A stretch of DNA of 62,697 bases, taken from the NCBI GenBank assembly GCA_030430075.1, contig JAUIGN010000052.1, positions 1 to 62,697 of the forward strand, given 5' to 3'. The notes under the pieces are model-generated. The model had not been told where the DNA came from. It ran no database searches and saw only the letters and a list, made by a program, of their open reading frames with translations. Made by a program: the position numbers and the translations under genes. Source of the stretch: a bacterium. GTDB taxonomy: Bacteria; Planctomycetota; Planctomycetia; Pirellulales; Pirellulaceae. Below are positions 46,710 to 55,660 of this stretch, piece after piece; the first letter of the stretch is position 1, and every line of letters starts with the position of its first letter.

Positions 46710-48194
46710 ATGGACGACAAACTCGGCTCCCCTGCCATCACGTTCGACGATGTCCTGCTGAAACCCCGCTACAGCGAGGTGGTTCCATCCGAGGTGGACG
46801 TCACCACCCGGCTGACCAGGCGGATCGCGCTGAACATCCCCTTGTTGAGCTCGCCCATGGATACCGTGACCGAGGGCCGGCTGGCCATCGCCCTGGCCAA
46901 GAATGGGGGGCTGGGCATCATCCACAAGAACATGTCCATCAAGGCACAGGAGGAAGAGGTCTACAAAGTCAAACGGAGCGCCAACGGGATCATCGTCGAC
47001 CCCGTCACACTCCGCCCCAACGTGATGGTCGAGGAAGCGCGCGAACAGATGGCGCAGCACAACGTCTCCGGCATCCCGATCACCGAAGAAGATGGGAAGT
47101 TGGTCGGAATCCTGACGCGGAGGGACCTGCGGTTCCTGGAGCGGGGAAATATTCCCGTTTCGCAGGTCATGACGAAAGAGAACCTTGTAACGGTTACGGG
47201 AGAAGTAACGCTTGAGGAAGCTGAGAAGATTTTAACGGCTAAAAAGGTGGAGAAACTTTTGCTGGTTGACGATTCTTATGTCCTGACCGGACTCATTACG
47301 ATCAAAGACATCGACATGATGAACCGGTTCCCCAATGCCTGCAAAGATAGGCAAGGCAGGCTGCGAGTGGGAGCTGCCGTCGGTGTGATGGACTTCGAAC
47401 GCGTGGAGAGCCTGATCAACAGCGGCGTGGACGTCGTCGTCGTCGATAGCGCCCACGGACACTCGAAAAATGTCATCGAGACAGTTCAGGAGATCAAGAG
47501 ACGCTGGGACATTGACGTTGTCGCGGGAAACGTGGCAACCCGGGAGGGATGCGAAGACTTAATCAAGGCAGGCGCGGACGCCGTCAAGGTTGGGATCGGC
47601 CCAGGTTCCATCTGCACGACGCGCGTCATTTCGGGCGTCGGTGTCCCTCAGATCAGTGCGATTCACGAAGTCTCACAGGAAGCTGCAAAAACGGATACGA
47701 CGGTCATCGCCGATGGAGGGATTCGTTTCTCCGGAGACGTGACCAAATCGATTGCCGCGGGTGCCAACGCGGTGATGATTGGTGGGCTGTTCGCCGGACT
47801 GGCGGAGAGCCCGGGAAGGACCATTTTGTACCAAGGTCGCACCTTCAAGGTGTACCGCGGGATGGGCTCGATTGGAGCCATGGTAAAAGGGTCCAGCGAA
47901 CGGTATCGCCAAGGCGATGTCGACGCGGACAACGGAAAGCTGGTGCCGGAAGGAGTTGAGGGAAGGGTTCCATTCAAGGGACCGCTCAGCGACTTCGTGT
48001 ACCAGTTGGTCGGCGGGTTACGTGCCGGAATGGGTTATTGCGGTACGCGTACGATCGACGAGCTGCGTAAGGATGCGCGGTTCATACAGGTCTCGGCAGC
48101 GAGCGTAAGAGAGAGTCATCCACATGACATCGCAATCACGCAGGAATCACCAAACTACACGTCCGACTACCCACAGAAAGGCGAGGTGGATTGA
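46710..48194 (+). CDS. guaB: inosine-5'-monophosphate dehydrogenase
   Basis: The ATG at 46710 ('MDDKLGSPAITFDDVLLKPR') gives the standard 494 residues. The catalytic domain is split by two CBS domains (about residues 95-215; 'NVSGIPITEEDGKLVGILTR' and 'VEKLLLVDDSYVLTGLITIK'). The active-site Cys lies in 'GPGSICTTRVISGVGVPQ', the flap follows ('YRGMGSIGAM'), and the C-terminus 'HPHDIAITQESPNY' is canonical. It oxidises IMP to XMP, the first committed step of GMP synthesis. Codon use shifts sharply near 47155 toward A/T third positions (including TTA), unlike the first part and the neighbours. Confidence 0.95.
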   Translation: MDDKLGSPAITFDDVLLKPRYSEVVPSEVDVTTRLTRRIALNIPLLSSPMDTVTEGRLAIALAKNGGLGIIHKNMSIKAQEEEVYKVKRSANGIIVDPVTLRPNVMVEEAREQMAQHNVSGIPITEEDGKLVGILTRRDLRFLERGNIPVSQVMTKENLVTVTGEVTLEEAEKILTAKKVEKLLLVDDSYVLTGLITIKDIDMMNRFPNACKDRQGRLRVGAAVGVMDFERVESLINSGVDVVVVDSAHGHSKNVIETVQEIKRRWDIDVVAGNVATREGCEDLIKAGADAVKVGIGPGSICTTRVISGVGVPQISAIHEVSQEAAKTDTTVIADGGIRFSGDVTKSIAAGANAVMIGGLFAGLAESPGRTILYQGRTFKVYRGMGSIGAMVKGSSERYRQGDVDADNGKLVPEGVEGRVPFKGPLSDFVYQLVGGLRAGMGYCGTRTIDELRKDARFIQVSAASVRESHPHDIAITQESPNYTSDYPQKGEVD

Positions 48195-49677
48195 ACGCGG
48201 TACGGACCGCCTCCGCGCGGTCCTCGCCTTGACGCTCACCATGGGCCTCTGTGGACCGACCGTCACCGGGCCCAACGCCTATGCCGACCAACCCAATTCT
48301 CCCGCTCGTTTACCCATCTCGGACCACCAGGCCCGCCCAATCTCGGCGGCTTCAACACCGCAGCCAACAGCCGGTCGCCCGCCGCGTGCGGAATCGACGC
48401 GGCCCTTCCAAGCCAAGTGGGGTAGCGTGACGCAACGGCAAGTCATGCGTCCGACCGAGAACTGGCGACTCCGCTGGCGCGACGCGGAGACGCATCACCA
48501 CCAGCCGCCGGTGGCGCAGACACCGCCACAAACGAGCCACGTGGAACCTGCGGTCGTGGTCAGCCAGGCCGCCGACTCCGCTGGGCCCACAACGATCATT
48601 GCACCGCTCGACTTCCGCCAGCCGCAAGCAGAGGACGCTGGCCGCTCGCAGCAAGCGGCACGCACCGTCCAGTATGTCGCCCAGCAGGTTCCGGCCGACC
48701 CGTTCAACGATCCCTTTGGCGATCGCAATCTGCCGATGCCGGCCGAGCGGACGAGCGACGAACCGACACTGCCCGAGCCGCCGCTGACGGCCCCACCAGC
48801 GGATCGAGGTGACTTCATTCCTCCGGCGAACCCCACCGATCCGGCTCCCGTGCCCCAACGCCCGCTGGAAATGGATGATCCGGCGCCGCTCCCGAATGAC
48901 GTAACGCCCTACGGTTACGACCCGGCTCCGGCACCACCGGCCGCCGCTGATCCCAACTGCGACCGGGTCTATAACCGCCGCGATTGCTGTGAAGGCGGCA
49001 AGGAATGTGACGAACATCGACGACGAGTTCGCGAGTCGCCGATCACCAGCATCTCGCTGAACATTACGCCCCAGATGACCGTCACGCAGCTCGATCGCAC
49101 CAACTACGACACGGAACGCCAAAACACGATGCGACGTGTTCCGGCACGGCAATGGAAGAATGACGATGGCGAGGTGCTGGCCGACGGGCGATTGACCAAC
49201 TACCGCTACAATCATGTCGAGATCGAAACGGAAGAGGGTCTCAAGAAAATTCCCTTCGCCGATCTCAGCGACGACGACATGTGTTTCCTGGCGGCCTGGT
49301 GGAGCATTCCCGGCGAGTGTTCCCTGGGTAACGACCCGGTGATTCCACGCAACTGGGTCGCCTCGACGCTCCCCTGGAAGGCATCGGCACTCTGTCATAA
49401 ACCGCTCTACTTCGAGGAAGTGAACTTGGAACGCTATGGCCATACGACCGGCCCGCTCACGCAACCGGTCGTTTCCGGGGCCCACTTCTTTGCCAACGTT
49501 GTCGCCTTGCCGTACAAGATGGGCATCAACCCACTGAACGAGTGCCGCTATCCGCTCGGGTACTACCGGCCCGGTGATTGTGCACCCTGGTTGCTGCGTC
49601 CCGTGCCGCTCAGCATTCGCGGCGGCTTGACGGCTGCGGCGGCTTATGTCGGCGGCAACGCCATCCTGACGTACTAG
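48124..49677 (+). CDS. secreted planctomycete protein of unknown function with an SHD1-like segment
   Basis: The frame starts at an ATG inside guaB (71-bp overlap) and has a long basic leader before a hydrophobic segment ('LRAVLALTLTMGLCGPTV'). The true start is uncertain because no later ATG precedes the signal. A Pro/Ala-rich stretch covers about residues 60-300. It is followed by 'RQWKNDDGEVLADGRLTN' and 'EGLKKIPFADLSDDD', a strand pattern like the SHD1 domains common in planctomycete exported proteins. The C-terminal 120 residues contain several conserved Cys and Trp residues. It is probably exported; function unknown. Confidence 0.75.
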   Translation: MTSQSRRNHQTTRPTTHRKARWIERGTDRLRAVLALTLTMGLCGPTVTGPNAYADQPNSPARLPISDHQARPISAASTPQPTAGRPPRAESTRPFQAKWGSVTQRQVMRPTENWRLRWRDAETHHHQPPVAQTPPQTSHVEPAVVVSQAADSAGPTTIIAPLDFRQPQAEDAGRSQQAARTVQYVAQQVPADPFNDPFGDRNLPMPAERTSDEPTLPEPPLTAPPADRGDFIPPANPTDPAPVPQRPLEMDDPAPLPNDVTPYGYDPAPAPPAAADPNCDRVYNRRDCCEGGKECDEHRRRVRESPITSISLNITPQMTVTQLDRTNYDTERQNTMRRVPARQWKNDDGEVLADGRLTNYRYNHVEIETEEGLKKIPFADLSDDDMCFLAAWWSIPGECSLGNDPVIPRNWVASTLPWKASALCHKPLYFEEVNLERYGHTTGPLTQPVVSGAHFFANVVALPYKMGINPLNECRYPLGYYRPGDCAPWLLRPVPLSIRGGLTAAAAYVGGNAILTY

Positions 49678-49841
49678 CTTGCCTGCGGGGCCATTGTCGA
49701 TCGATTTGAGTCACGGTCGCGTGGCTCACGGGAGCGGATTGGCGGGCTGCAATTGGCAGCTCGCAATCAGTCCACGGACCGGCCTCGCGAGGGAGGGTCT
49801 CACAGCCGGGTAAATGAACAGCTTTTTGGGAGCGATTGGCC

Positions 49842-49896
49842 GGAAGCGGCGGGGATTTCCTCGCCGCTTCCTCGTTTTCGAAGCGGGCCCGCTTCG
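49842..49896. terminator. two adjacent hairpins, candidate bidirectional terminator
   Basis: GGAAGCGGCG and CGCCGCTTCC pair over 10 bp (49842-49871), followed by TCGTTTT. Immediately after lies the perfect 18-nt palindrome CGAAGCGGGCCCGCTTCG (49879-49896). The position between convergent genes fits transcription termination. The T-run is short, so confidence is moderate. Confidence 0.6.
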
Positions 49897-49909
49897 GCAG
49901 CTCGCCTGA

Positions 49910-50032
49910 ATCATCGCCAGCCGTTGAGCAATCACACACGGTGGCGTTGATCGCCGCACAAACCAGGTGCTAACTCGGACGATTCATCAGCCGATGGGGC
50001 GTTTGCCCCGGTTCCTTGGATCGCCGAGCAAA
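49910..50032 (-). repeat. GGGCTAACGCCCAACGG dispersed repeat, two reverse copies
   Basis: The copy at 49983-50032 reads TTCATCAGCCGATGGGGCG, GCCCCGGTTCC and GATCGCCGAGCAAACCGG. A more degenerate copy at about 49910-49962 has GCCAGCCGTTGAGC and GGCGTTGATCGCCGCACAAA. Both are the reverse of 10669-10716. Confidence 0.7.
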
Positions 50033-50079
50033 CCGGACGTGTACGCGCTTCGGCCGGGGGACGAAGAAACCACCGCCGC

Positions 50080-50325
50080 TCAATACTGGGCCCCGCCTCC
50101 ACACCGTCCCGTCCCGCATTGGGGGAGACCACATCCGCCACTGGCCGGCGGCTGGGGACCACAAACGGGGAGGGTCCCTTTGCCGGCCACGGGGGCCGCC
50201 GGGACGCTGAGCAATTGGTTGACCAGTTCCGCCTCGCACTGCGGGCAGATGGGCGTCTCCGCACCCCGTACCAGGACTTCGAAATTGCTGTCACACGCGC
50301 CACAGTGATACTCGTAGATCGGCAT
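50080..50325 (-). CDS. FmdB-type zinc ribbon protein
   Basis: The ATG at 50325 has GGGAG 8 nt upstream and begins 'MPIYEYHCGACDSNFEVLV', the signature N-terminus of the FmdB zinc ribbon. C8/C11 and C27/C30 form the zinc site. The product is 81 residues, with a Gly/Pro/Cys-rich tail ('GGCGLPQCGTGRCGGGAQY') as in many bacterial homologues. The family is called regulatory after FmdB of methylotrophs, but most members have no proven role. Confidence 0.92.
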   Translation of the reverse strand: MPIYEYHCGACDSNFEVLVRGAETPICPQCEAELVNQLLSVPAAPVAGKGTLPVCGPQPPASGGCGLPQCGTGRCGGGAQY

Positions 50326-50557
50326 TGCAAGACTCCCGAACGATGGACAACCACCCGTGGCTGTCAGTATAAAACGCCGGCTGACGGGGCGACAATGGCT
50401 GTGCTGTGCCGCGCCCCGACCAGGTCCACGCCGATCATCGTCGGCACTTGCCTTGCTCGCCGGGCATCCCACCCATGCTTGGGCAACGGACGGAGCCTCA
50501 CGCAGCCCACTGAACGCCCCGCCAACCGGCGGCTACCCCAGGGAGGAGTTTGTCGCG

Positions 50558-51235
50558 ATGACGGAAGTTTACTTGACGCGAGAACAGGTCCGCCGAGTCG
50601 ATCAGGTCGCGATCGAGAGGATCGGGGTGCCCGGGTTGGTCCTGATGGAGAACGCCGGCCGTGGTTGCACGGACGCCCTGGAAGGCTGGGGCATCGCAGG
50701 CCCCGTGTTGATCTGCTGCGGAAAAGGCAACAACGGCGGGGACGGCTTTGTGATCGCCCGCCATCTTCACGTGCGAGGTTACACACCGCGGGTGATTGTC
50801 GCCGGCACCGAGGCGGACCTGCACGGCGACGCCATGACCAACTGCCAAATCCTCCGCCGCCTGCCGATCGAGCTTCACTTCCTGGGCTCAACTCCACCGA
50901 CGGCGGCCACCGAGGGACTCTTCGATCAAGCGGATTGGATCGTCGATGCGCTGCTGGGGACCGGCGCCCGGGGAAACCCGCGGTCGCCCTGCGACGCAAT
51001 CATTCAACGGGCGAATGCTGCTCCGGGCCGTAAGCTGGCCATCGACCTGCCCAGTGGCTTGGATTGTGACACGGGTCAACCGGGTCGTCCGACATTTCGA
51101 GCCGACCACACCTGCACGCTGGTCGCCGCCAAGGTCGGTTTTCGCGAGCCGACCGCGGCAACTTACCTGGGTCAGGTCCACGTCGTCGACATCGGCGTCC
51201 CACCCGCGATCGGCGGCAGCGAAGGCTCGGGCTGA
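50558..51235 (+). CDS. nnrE: NAD(P)H-hydrate epimerase (YjeF N-terminal domain)
   Basis: The ATG at 50558 has GGAGGAG about 10 nt upstream and gives 225 residues. 'VPGLVLMENAGRG' and 'CGKGNNGGDGFVIARHL' are the YjeF_N hallmarks, and 'IVDALLGTGARG' and 'AIDLPSGLDCDTG' supply further active-site positions, including the catalytic Asp. It epimerises damaged NAD(P)H hydrates so that a dehydratase can repair them. The fused NnrD dehydratase domain of many bacteria is absent here, so that enzyme must be encoded elsewhere. Confidence 0.93.
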   Translation: MTEVYLTREQVRRVDQVAIERIGVPGLVLMENAGRGCTDALEGWGIAGPVLICCGKGNNGGDGFVIARHLHVRGYTPRVIVAGTEADLHGDAMTNCQILRRLPIELHFLGSTPPTAATEGLFDQADWIVDALLGTGARGNPRSPCDAIIQRANAAPGRKLAIDLPSGLDCDTGQPGRPTFRADHTCTLVAAKVGFREPTAATYLGQVHVVDIGVPPAIGGSEGSG

Positions 51236-51354
51236 CTGCCGCGGCCGTCAATCCTGGTCGGCCGCCAACCCGCTCTCGCGGCATTCTCGCATTCGGAAAT
51301 TGGCCCAAATCGCGTAGACTTGATTCCTCGCAGCCATTTTCCGTGGAGTATTCC

Positions 51355-51930
51355 GTGCACCTTAATCCTTACTCGCCCCCTGAACTGGCCACGGCCGAAC
51401 CGGGAGTTGTCAAGTCGTTCCTGACGAGCCGCCGCCTGCTCACGATCGTCGCACGCTGGACGCTGATTTGCGCAGTCAGTGCGGGCCCCAGCTTCTTCTG
51501 GGGATGCGTGCTCCACCATCAGGCTCCCCAGGTTACCGGGATGCTCTGCGGCATCCTGGTCTTCATCTTAGGCTACACCTGGATTGAATGCAGTCCGGTC
51601 TATCGGCGAGTGATCCGCTGGCCGCACGTCCGCACCACCGTCTGGATCGGGTACGGCACTCGGCTGGCGATCTCAATCATCTTCCCCATCGCCATTTTCG
51701 TGGACGGGTTGCTGGGCGTCTGCAGCATGACGATCGTGCAACCCAGCTCGATGGGTGAAATGCGAGGCGAAGCGGATGTGGGATTTCTGCTGGTCTTCCT
51801 GACCACGGTCGTGCAGGGGATCTTGTTGAACCTCGTGCTGTTTGCCTACATGAGCCTGGTATGGTGTCTGGTTTGGATGATCGCGCAGTTGGTCCGCTGG
51901 ACCAGGGGACCGACGCTGGCTGAAGCTTGA
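51355..51930 (+). CDS. small planctomycete membrane protein
   Basis: I choose the GTG at 51355, because GGAG lies 6 nt upstream and the protein then starts 'VHLNPYSPPELA', a motif seen at the N-terminus of many short planctomycete membrane proteins. The result is 191 residues with four predicted segments ('WTLICAVSAGPSFFWGCVL', 'VTGMLCGILVFILGYTW', 'AISIIFPIAIFVDGLLG', 'LLVFLTTVVQGILLNLVLFA'). Function is unknown. It follows nnrE by 119 bp on the same strand. Confidence 0.75.
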   Translation: MHLNPYSPPELATAEPGVVKSFLTSRRLLTIVARWTLICAVSAGPSFFWGCVLHHQAPQVTGMLCGILVFILGYTWIECSPVYRRVIRWPHVRTTVWIGYGTRLAISIIFPIAIFVDGLLGVCSMTIVQPSSMGEMRGEADVGFLLVFLTTVVQGILLNLVLFAYMSLVWCLVWMIAQLVRWTRGPTLAEA

Positions 51931-52152
51931 TTTCGCCTTGAGCCGGCGGAATGGATCTGCTAAAGAAGGGTAGTCAGGAGGGTTGAACCGATTGCCCGGT
52001 CGATACGTACGGGTCGAGGGTGCGAAACGTGCATCTTCGTATCGCTTCAAGTTCAACGTACGCCTGACCAAGATCGTCCGCAGGGGCCGCTTGGATCGTC
52101 CCAGCGAATTTCCTGTTCGGACCGTAAGCGTTTCCGAGTCTCGGGATCCGTC

Positions 52153-52584
52153 GTGGACCGTATTCGAAAAATAATCAGCGCAACGGTGATTGCCCTGGTT
52201 GCCCTCGAAGGCAGCGTGGTGCATCTTGCGCACAGTGATCACTGTTACCATCGCCACGGCGAGACGTATCACCGTCACGGCGAAGCGGGCCACCGTCACG
52301 GTGAAGCGGGCCATCGTCACGGCCCCACCGCTCAGCAATCGGGTCAGCCCACTGCCGGCGATTCTCGTGCCGAGCGATTGGCCTCGACGAATTCAGCGGA
52401 GTGGTCGTCGAACGACACCTGCATTGCCTGCTCCTATCTCAATGGGCGGACCGGCGCTCCGCGCCAGCACGGCGTGGAAGTTTCGACCTCCGGCACGGGT
52501 CCCGTCCGCCTCGTGCGTCCCTCGCTGGCGGTTACCCCACAGCGCAGCACGCAGCGAACTCGTGCTCCTCCTCTGAGCGTCTAG
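52153..52584 (+). CDS. exported His-rich protein, probable metal binder
   Basis: The product is 143 residues from a GTG at 52153 with a short signal segment ('ISATVIALVALEGSVVHLA'). A run of seven-residue repeats (H-R-H-G-E-x-G/Y) follows at residues about 33-57, giving roughly a dozen His residues, and a 'CIAC' motif lies near residue 95. The composition suggests binding of Cu, Zn or Ni outside the cytoplasm. The next gene on the same strand is a DUF1559 pseudopilin, so the pair may be co-transcribed. The ribosome-binding site is weak. Confidence 0.65.
   Translation: MDRIRKIISATVIALVALEGSVVHLAHSDHCYHRHGETYHRHGEAGHRHGEAGHRHGPTAQQSGQPTAGDSRAERLASTNSAEWSSNDTCIACSYLNGRTGAPRQHGVEVSTSGTGPVRLVRPSLAVTPQRSTQRTRAPPLSV
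52249..52323 (+). repeat. 21-bp coding repeats (His-rich)
   Basis: CACCGTCACGGCGAAGCGGGC recurs in exact 21-bp phase as about 3.5 units (52249, 52270, 52291, 52312), in frame, encoding H-R-H-G-E-A-G. The near-identity at DNA level implies recent expansion by slippage. Confidence 0.88.
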
Positions 52585-52814
52585 GATCCGCGAAACTTCG
52601 GCCGTCCCCGGGGTCGTGCGGCAGGCGATGCGCCTGCACCGCGTCGCCGAGCGGATTCGAGGAATCGCGTTGATCCTGTACGCGTTCCATGTCGCGCAAG
52701 CCGGCTCCGTTTGTTGCCGGGGCCGGTGGACTTCCCGCTGGGATTCTGACACACCACTTGGCGCTGCGCCTGCCGTTTCCGGCTCAGGTGTATGCGCCCG
52801 CAGAGGAAAGATTC

Positions 52815-53711
52815 ATGAATTACCGTCATCAAAGAACTGGTTTTACCCTTGTCGAGCTGCTGGTCGTGATCGCGATCATCGGCGTCCTGGTCGCCCTGTT
52901 GCTTCCCGCCGTGCAGGCGGCGCGCGAGGCCGCGCGTCGCGTCTCGTGCTTCAACAACATGAAGCAGATCGGCTTGGCCCTGCACAACTATCACGACACG
53001 CACAAGGTCTTTCCGATGGGGTGGAACGGACTGGAAGCCACCACCAATCGACCGTACGCGGAAGGGACCCCAGGCTGGGCGTGGGGTTCGTTCGCCTTAC
53101 CGTACCTGGAACAGGCCACTCTCGCTGACGGCGTCGTCCGGTATACACTGCCAATCCTGGATCCGGCGAATCAGGTCGCCCGGGAGACATTCCTGCCGGT
53201 CTTCCGCTGTCCTTCCGATACTCCGGCCGACAAACTCTTCACACTGGGATTGGAAGGCAGCCCGAACACGCCGCTGGTCACGTTGGCGACGGCCAGCTAC
53301 GTCGGCGTCCACGGGACAGTTGAACTGCATGATTGCGAAGGACTGCCGATCGGCGTCCAGTGCCGTAGCGACGGGACGTTTTACCATTTGAGCTCGACTC
53401 GCTTCGCAGACATCCTGGACGGGACCAGCAACACGTTTGCCGTCGGCGAACGCTCGGCAATGGCCGGATTCTCGACGTGGGTGGGCGTCGCTCAAGGAGG
53501 GGACGAGGCGTTTGCTCGAGTGCTCGGCATTACCGACCATCCACCGAATTCCGAGCATCCCCATTTGGACGACTTCGGGAGCCAGCATCCGGGTGGCACC
53601 AATTTCGTCCTGGCCGACGGATCCGTGCGGCTGATTTCGGAAACGGTCGACCTGGCCGTCTATCGAGCGTATGCCACGCGGGCGGGAGGCGAGGTCGCCA
53701 CGCTGGACTGA
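52815..53711 (+). CDS. DUF1559 pseudopilin-like protein
   Basis: The ATG at 52815 follows AGAGGA and gives 298 residues. After a short leader, 'GFTLVELLVVIAIIGVL' is the prepilin peptidase site, then 'AAREAARRVSCFNNMKQIG' and 'HNYHDTHKVFP' as in other DUF1559 proteins. C-terminal 'HPGGTNFVLADGSVRLIS' is the second family signature. It should be cleaved, inserted and possibly assembled in a type II-secretion-like structure. Compared with the copy at 16866 it is about 45 residues shorter, and it follows the His-rich gene rather than being followed by a lipoprotein. Confidence 0.93.
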   Translation: MNYRHQRTGFTLVELLVVIAIIGVLVALLLPAVQAAREAARRVSCFNNMKQIGLALHNYHDTHKVFPMGWNGLEATTNRPYAEGTPGWAWGSFALPYLEQATLADGVVRYTLPILDPANQVARETFLPVFRCPSDTPADKLFTLGLEGSPNTPLVTLATASYVGVHGTVELHDCEGLPIGVQCRSDGTFYHLSSTRFADILDGTSNTFAVGERSAMAGFSTWVGVAQGGDEAFARVLGITDHPPNSEHPHLDDFGSQHPGGTNFVLADGSVRLISETVDLAVYRAYATRAGGEVATLD

Positions 53712-53817
53712 GGAGCGTTGCCGCCTGGTCGGACTGCCGTCGCCTCCCGCACCCGATGGCAAGGCTGTGGCGGAAATCACGGCGCGCAGCAGACCGCAAC
53801 GTCCGCACGTCGCATGC

Positions 53818-54315
53818 TCACGGATCGCTGTCGAGCATCTTGGTCATGAAGGCAAACGATGTCTCCGCGGAGTCGCCGGCACGAAAGCCGGCCGCTTCGT
53901 AGAGGCGTCTGGCCTGGTTGTCCGAGCGAACCTCGAGCGTGACCTTGCAGCATCCCAGCTCGCGGGCGGCGTCTTCAACCGCCTCCAGGAGCCGGCGACC
54001 GATGCCGTTCCCCCGCCACCCCTGGCGTACGGTCAGGTCGTGAACATTCAACAGTGGTCGTGCGGAGAACGTGGAGAACCCCAGGAAACAGATCGCCACA
54101 CCAACCGCTTCCGTCCGGGAAAAGGCGAGGAAATGACGGCCCGCGGCTTGTTTGCGGAGTTCGGGAATCAACCGGTCGCGCACCTCGTCAGCCAATCCGC
54201 GATCGCTGATGTGCGGTTCTTGAGCGTACGCGTCCAGCAGTGTGAGGATCGCCTGCTGGTGCTCGGTCTGCTCGAGGTCCGCCGCTTGCACGCGAATATC
54301 AGCCTGATCCAACAT
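53818..54315 (-). CDS. GNAT-family N-acetyltransferase
   Basis: The ATG at 54315 ('MLDQADIRVQAADLEQTEHQ') has AGGGA 8 nt upstream and yields 165 residues, the usual GNAT size. 'VHDLTVRQGWRGNGIGRRLL' contains the acetyl-CoA-binding R/Q-x-x-G-x-G/A motif, and 'QARRLYEAAGF' is the typical C-terminal motif B. The substrate is unknown (a small molecule or a protein amine). It lies downstream of the diadenylate cyclase gene with a 152-bp gap. Confidence 0.92.
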   Translation of the reverse strand: MLDQADIRVQAADLEQTEHQQAILTLLDAYAQEPHISDRGLADEVRDRLIPELRKQAAGRHFLAFSRTEAVGVAICFLGFSTFSARPLLNVHDLTVRQGWRGNGIGRRLLEAVEDAARELGCCKVTLEVRSDNQARRLYEAAGFRAGDSAETSFAFMTKMLDSDP

Positions 54316-54467
54316 GTTGGCGATCCCTTGTCTCGCAGGAAGCTCCCGCCACCGCCGGCAATCTGCGTTGCGGCGCCCCGGTACATCGGCACGCGCCGTG
54401 GTGCTGCGCGCCCCGCTGGTGGCCGGAATCGGTTCCCGGACGAAATGCGGCGCGTGGCGGTCGCACG

Positions 54468-55403
54468 TCAGTCGGAGGCCTGCGTGGGCGGCTCGTATTC
54501 GAAGTCTTTCCACTTCATCGCGCGGCGGAACGGTTCAACGCGAAGGAGGACTTCTCCGTTCTGAAATATGCGGACGGTGCCGTTGGATTCGCTTACCACC
54601 ACGGCAATTGCATTGGTGGTCTTGCTGATCGCGGCGGCCGCCCAGTGCCGTGATCCCAATCCCTTCGACAGCGTCAGGTTGGCACTGGCCGTCTCCACGA
54701 TCTGACAACCACGCTCGACCGTGCCATCCGCACTGACGATGAAGGCGCCATCGAGGGGCGCGATCTCCTTAATCGCCTCCCGGACGCGGGCATCTTGCAA
54801 CTGGCGCTCCTTGCGGGCGTAGCCGCGGACCGGATCAAATCCGCCCGGGCGACTCTTGAGGAGCACCTTGCGGGTGTCCCCGACGACAAACATCGTCCCC
54901 ACCGGCTTGCCTTCCCGGCCCTCGCGTCCAATCTCGACCGCCAGGTCAACGACCAGCTTCAAGGTATCCAGCGGGACACTGGTCTCGATCTTCCGCAGAT
55001 CCCGCGACGTCAGCCGCCCCAGGTGTTCGTGCAAGCGAATGAAGCTGATCGAGTCGATGAGTCCCGCTTCGAAGCCACTGTAGACGGCAACGACGCCGGC
55101 TCCCGCAGAGAGGATGTCGTCCGCCACGGCTTCGAGCAGTGCCAGCGTCAATTTCTCGAAGACCGGCGCGTCCGGCGTGTCCAGGACGAGCGTCGAGAGG
55201 CCGGCATCTGCGGCACCGGCAAGCTCGTCTTCATGGTCCGCCACGACGACGATCTTCTCGTCATTGGCGCAGTCTCGCAGCTTCTCCCAATCCGTTGGCC
55301 CATCCAACATGACCAACAATGCATCCGCTTCGTCGGCTTCACTGAGACTCACGGCCAGCTTGTAGATTGTCTCGAATTGCTTGTTGAATTTCTGGGGTTT
55401 CAT
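54468..55403 (-). CDS. diadenylate cyclase, DacZ-like (c-di-AMP synthase)
   Basis: I take the ATG at 55403 ('MKPQKFNKQF'), giving 311 residues; the frame opens at 55526 but lacks a better site. The C-terminal DAC domain has D218-G-A ('PLDGAFIVSADGTVERG') and G250-S-R-H ('GLGSRHWAAAAIS'), the catalytic DGA and RHR-type motifs that join two ATP into c-di-AMP. The third RHR residue is Trp here. The first 170 residues lack transmembrane segments (unlike CdaA), there is no helix-hairpin-helix (unlike DisA), and they resemble the pyruvate-kinase-C-like domain of archaeal DacZ. c-di-AMP controls potassium and osmotic balance. Confidence 0.85.
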   Translation of the reverse strand: MKPQKFNKQFETIYKLAVSLSEADEADALLVMLDGPTDWEKLRDCANDEKIVVVADHEDELAGAADAGLSTLVLDTPDAPVFEKLTLALLEAVADDILSAGAGVVAVYSGFEAGLIDSISFIRLHEHLGRLTSRDLRKIETSVPLDTLKLVVDLAVEIGREGREGKPVGTMFVVGDTRKVLLKSRPGGFDPVRGYARKERQLQDARVREAIKEIAPLDGAFIVSADGTVERGCQIVETASANLTLSKGLGSRHWAAAAISKTTNAIAVVVSESNGTVRIFQNGEVLLRVEPFRRAMKWKDFEYEPPTQASD

Positions 55404-55544
55404 GCAGGAAACACAGCCTGGTCGGACGCCACCAACGGGGTCGGGAGAGCAAACGGGGAAGTTTGTACATCGTATCGCCAAATGAAACCCAGGGCAACGT
55501 CGCGGAAACGGCAGCACGACCCTCATGCGGCGGAGCGTTTACCG

Positions 55545-55650
55545 GTGCTCGGCGCGAGTCGCGCGGTTGCTCGGCGCTCGGCGCGGGTCGCACGGCGCGG
55601 GTCGCACGGTTGCTCGGCGTGGCTCTCCGAGCGCGCACCGAGCCGCTGCG
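55545..55650. repeat. GCTCGGCGCGGGTC-type degenerate array
   Basis: Five or so occurrences of GCTCGGCGC followed by GAGTCGC or GGGTCGCAC lie between 55545 and 55650, in the gap between the cyclase gene and the HEAT lipoprotein gene. It is the third site of the family at 10455 and 25542, without the 51-nt tail. Confidence 0.65.
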
Positions 55651-55660
55651 GTCGCGGCCC

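Larger units (their letters stand above)
49678..50079. other. 402-bp gap with tandem hairpins and dispersed repeats
   Basis: This convergent gap lies between the secreted protein gene and the FmdB gene. It holds the hairpins at 49842-49896 and two reverse copies of the GGGCTAACGCCC repeat (49910-50032). No gene is supported. Confidence 0.65.
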
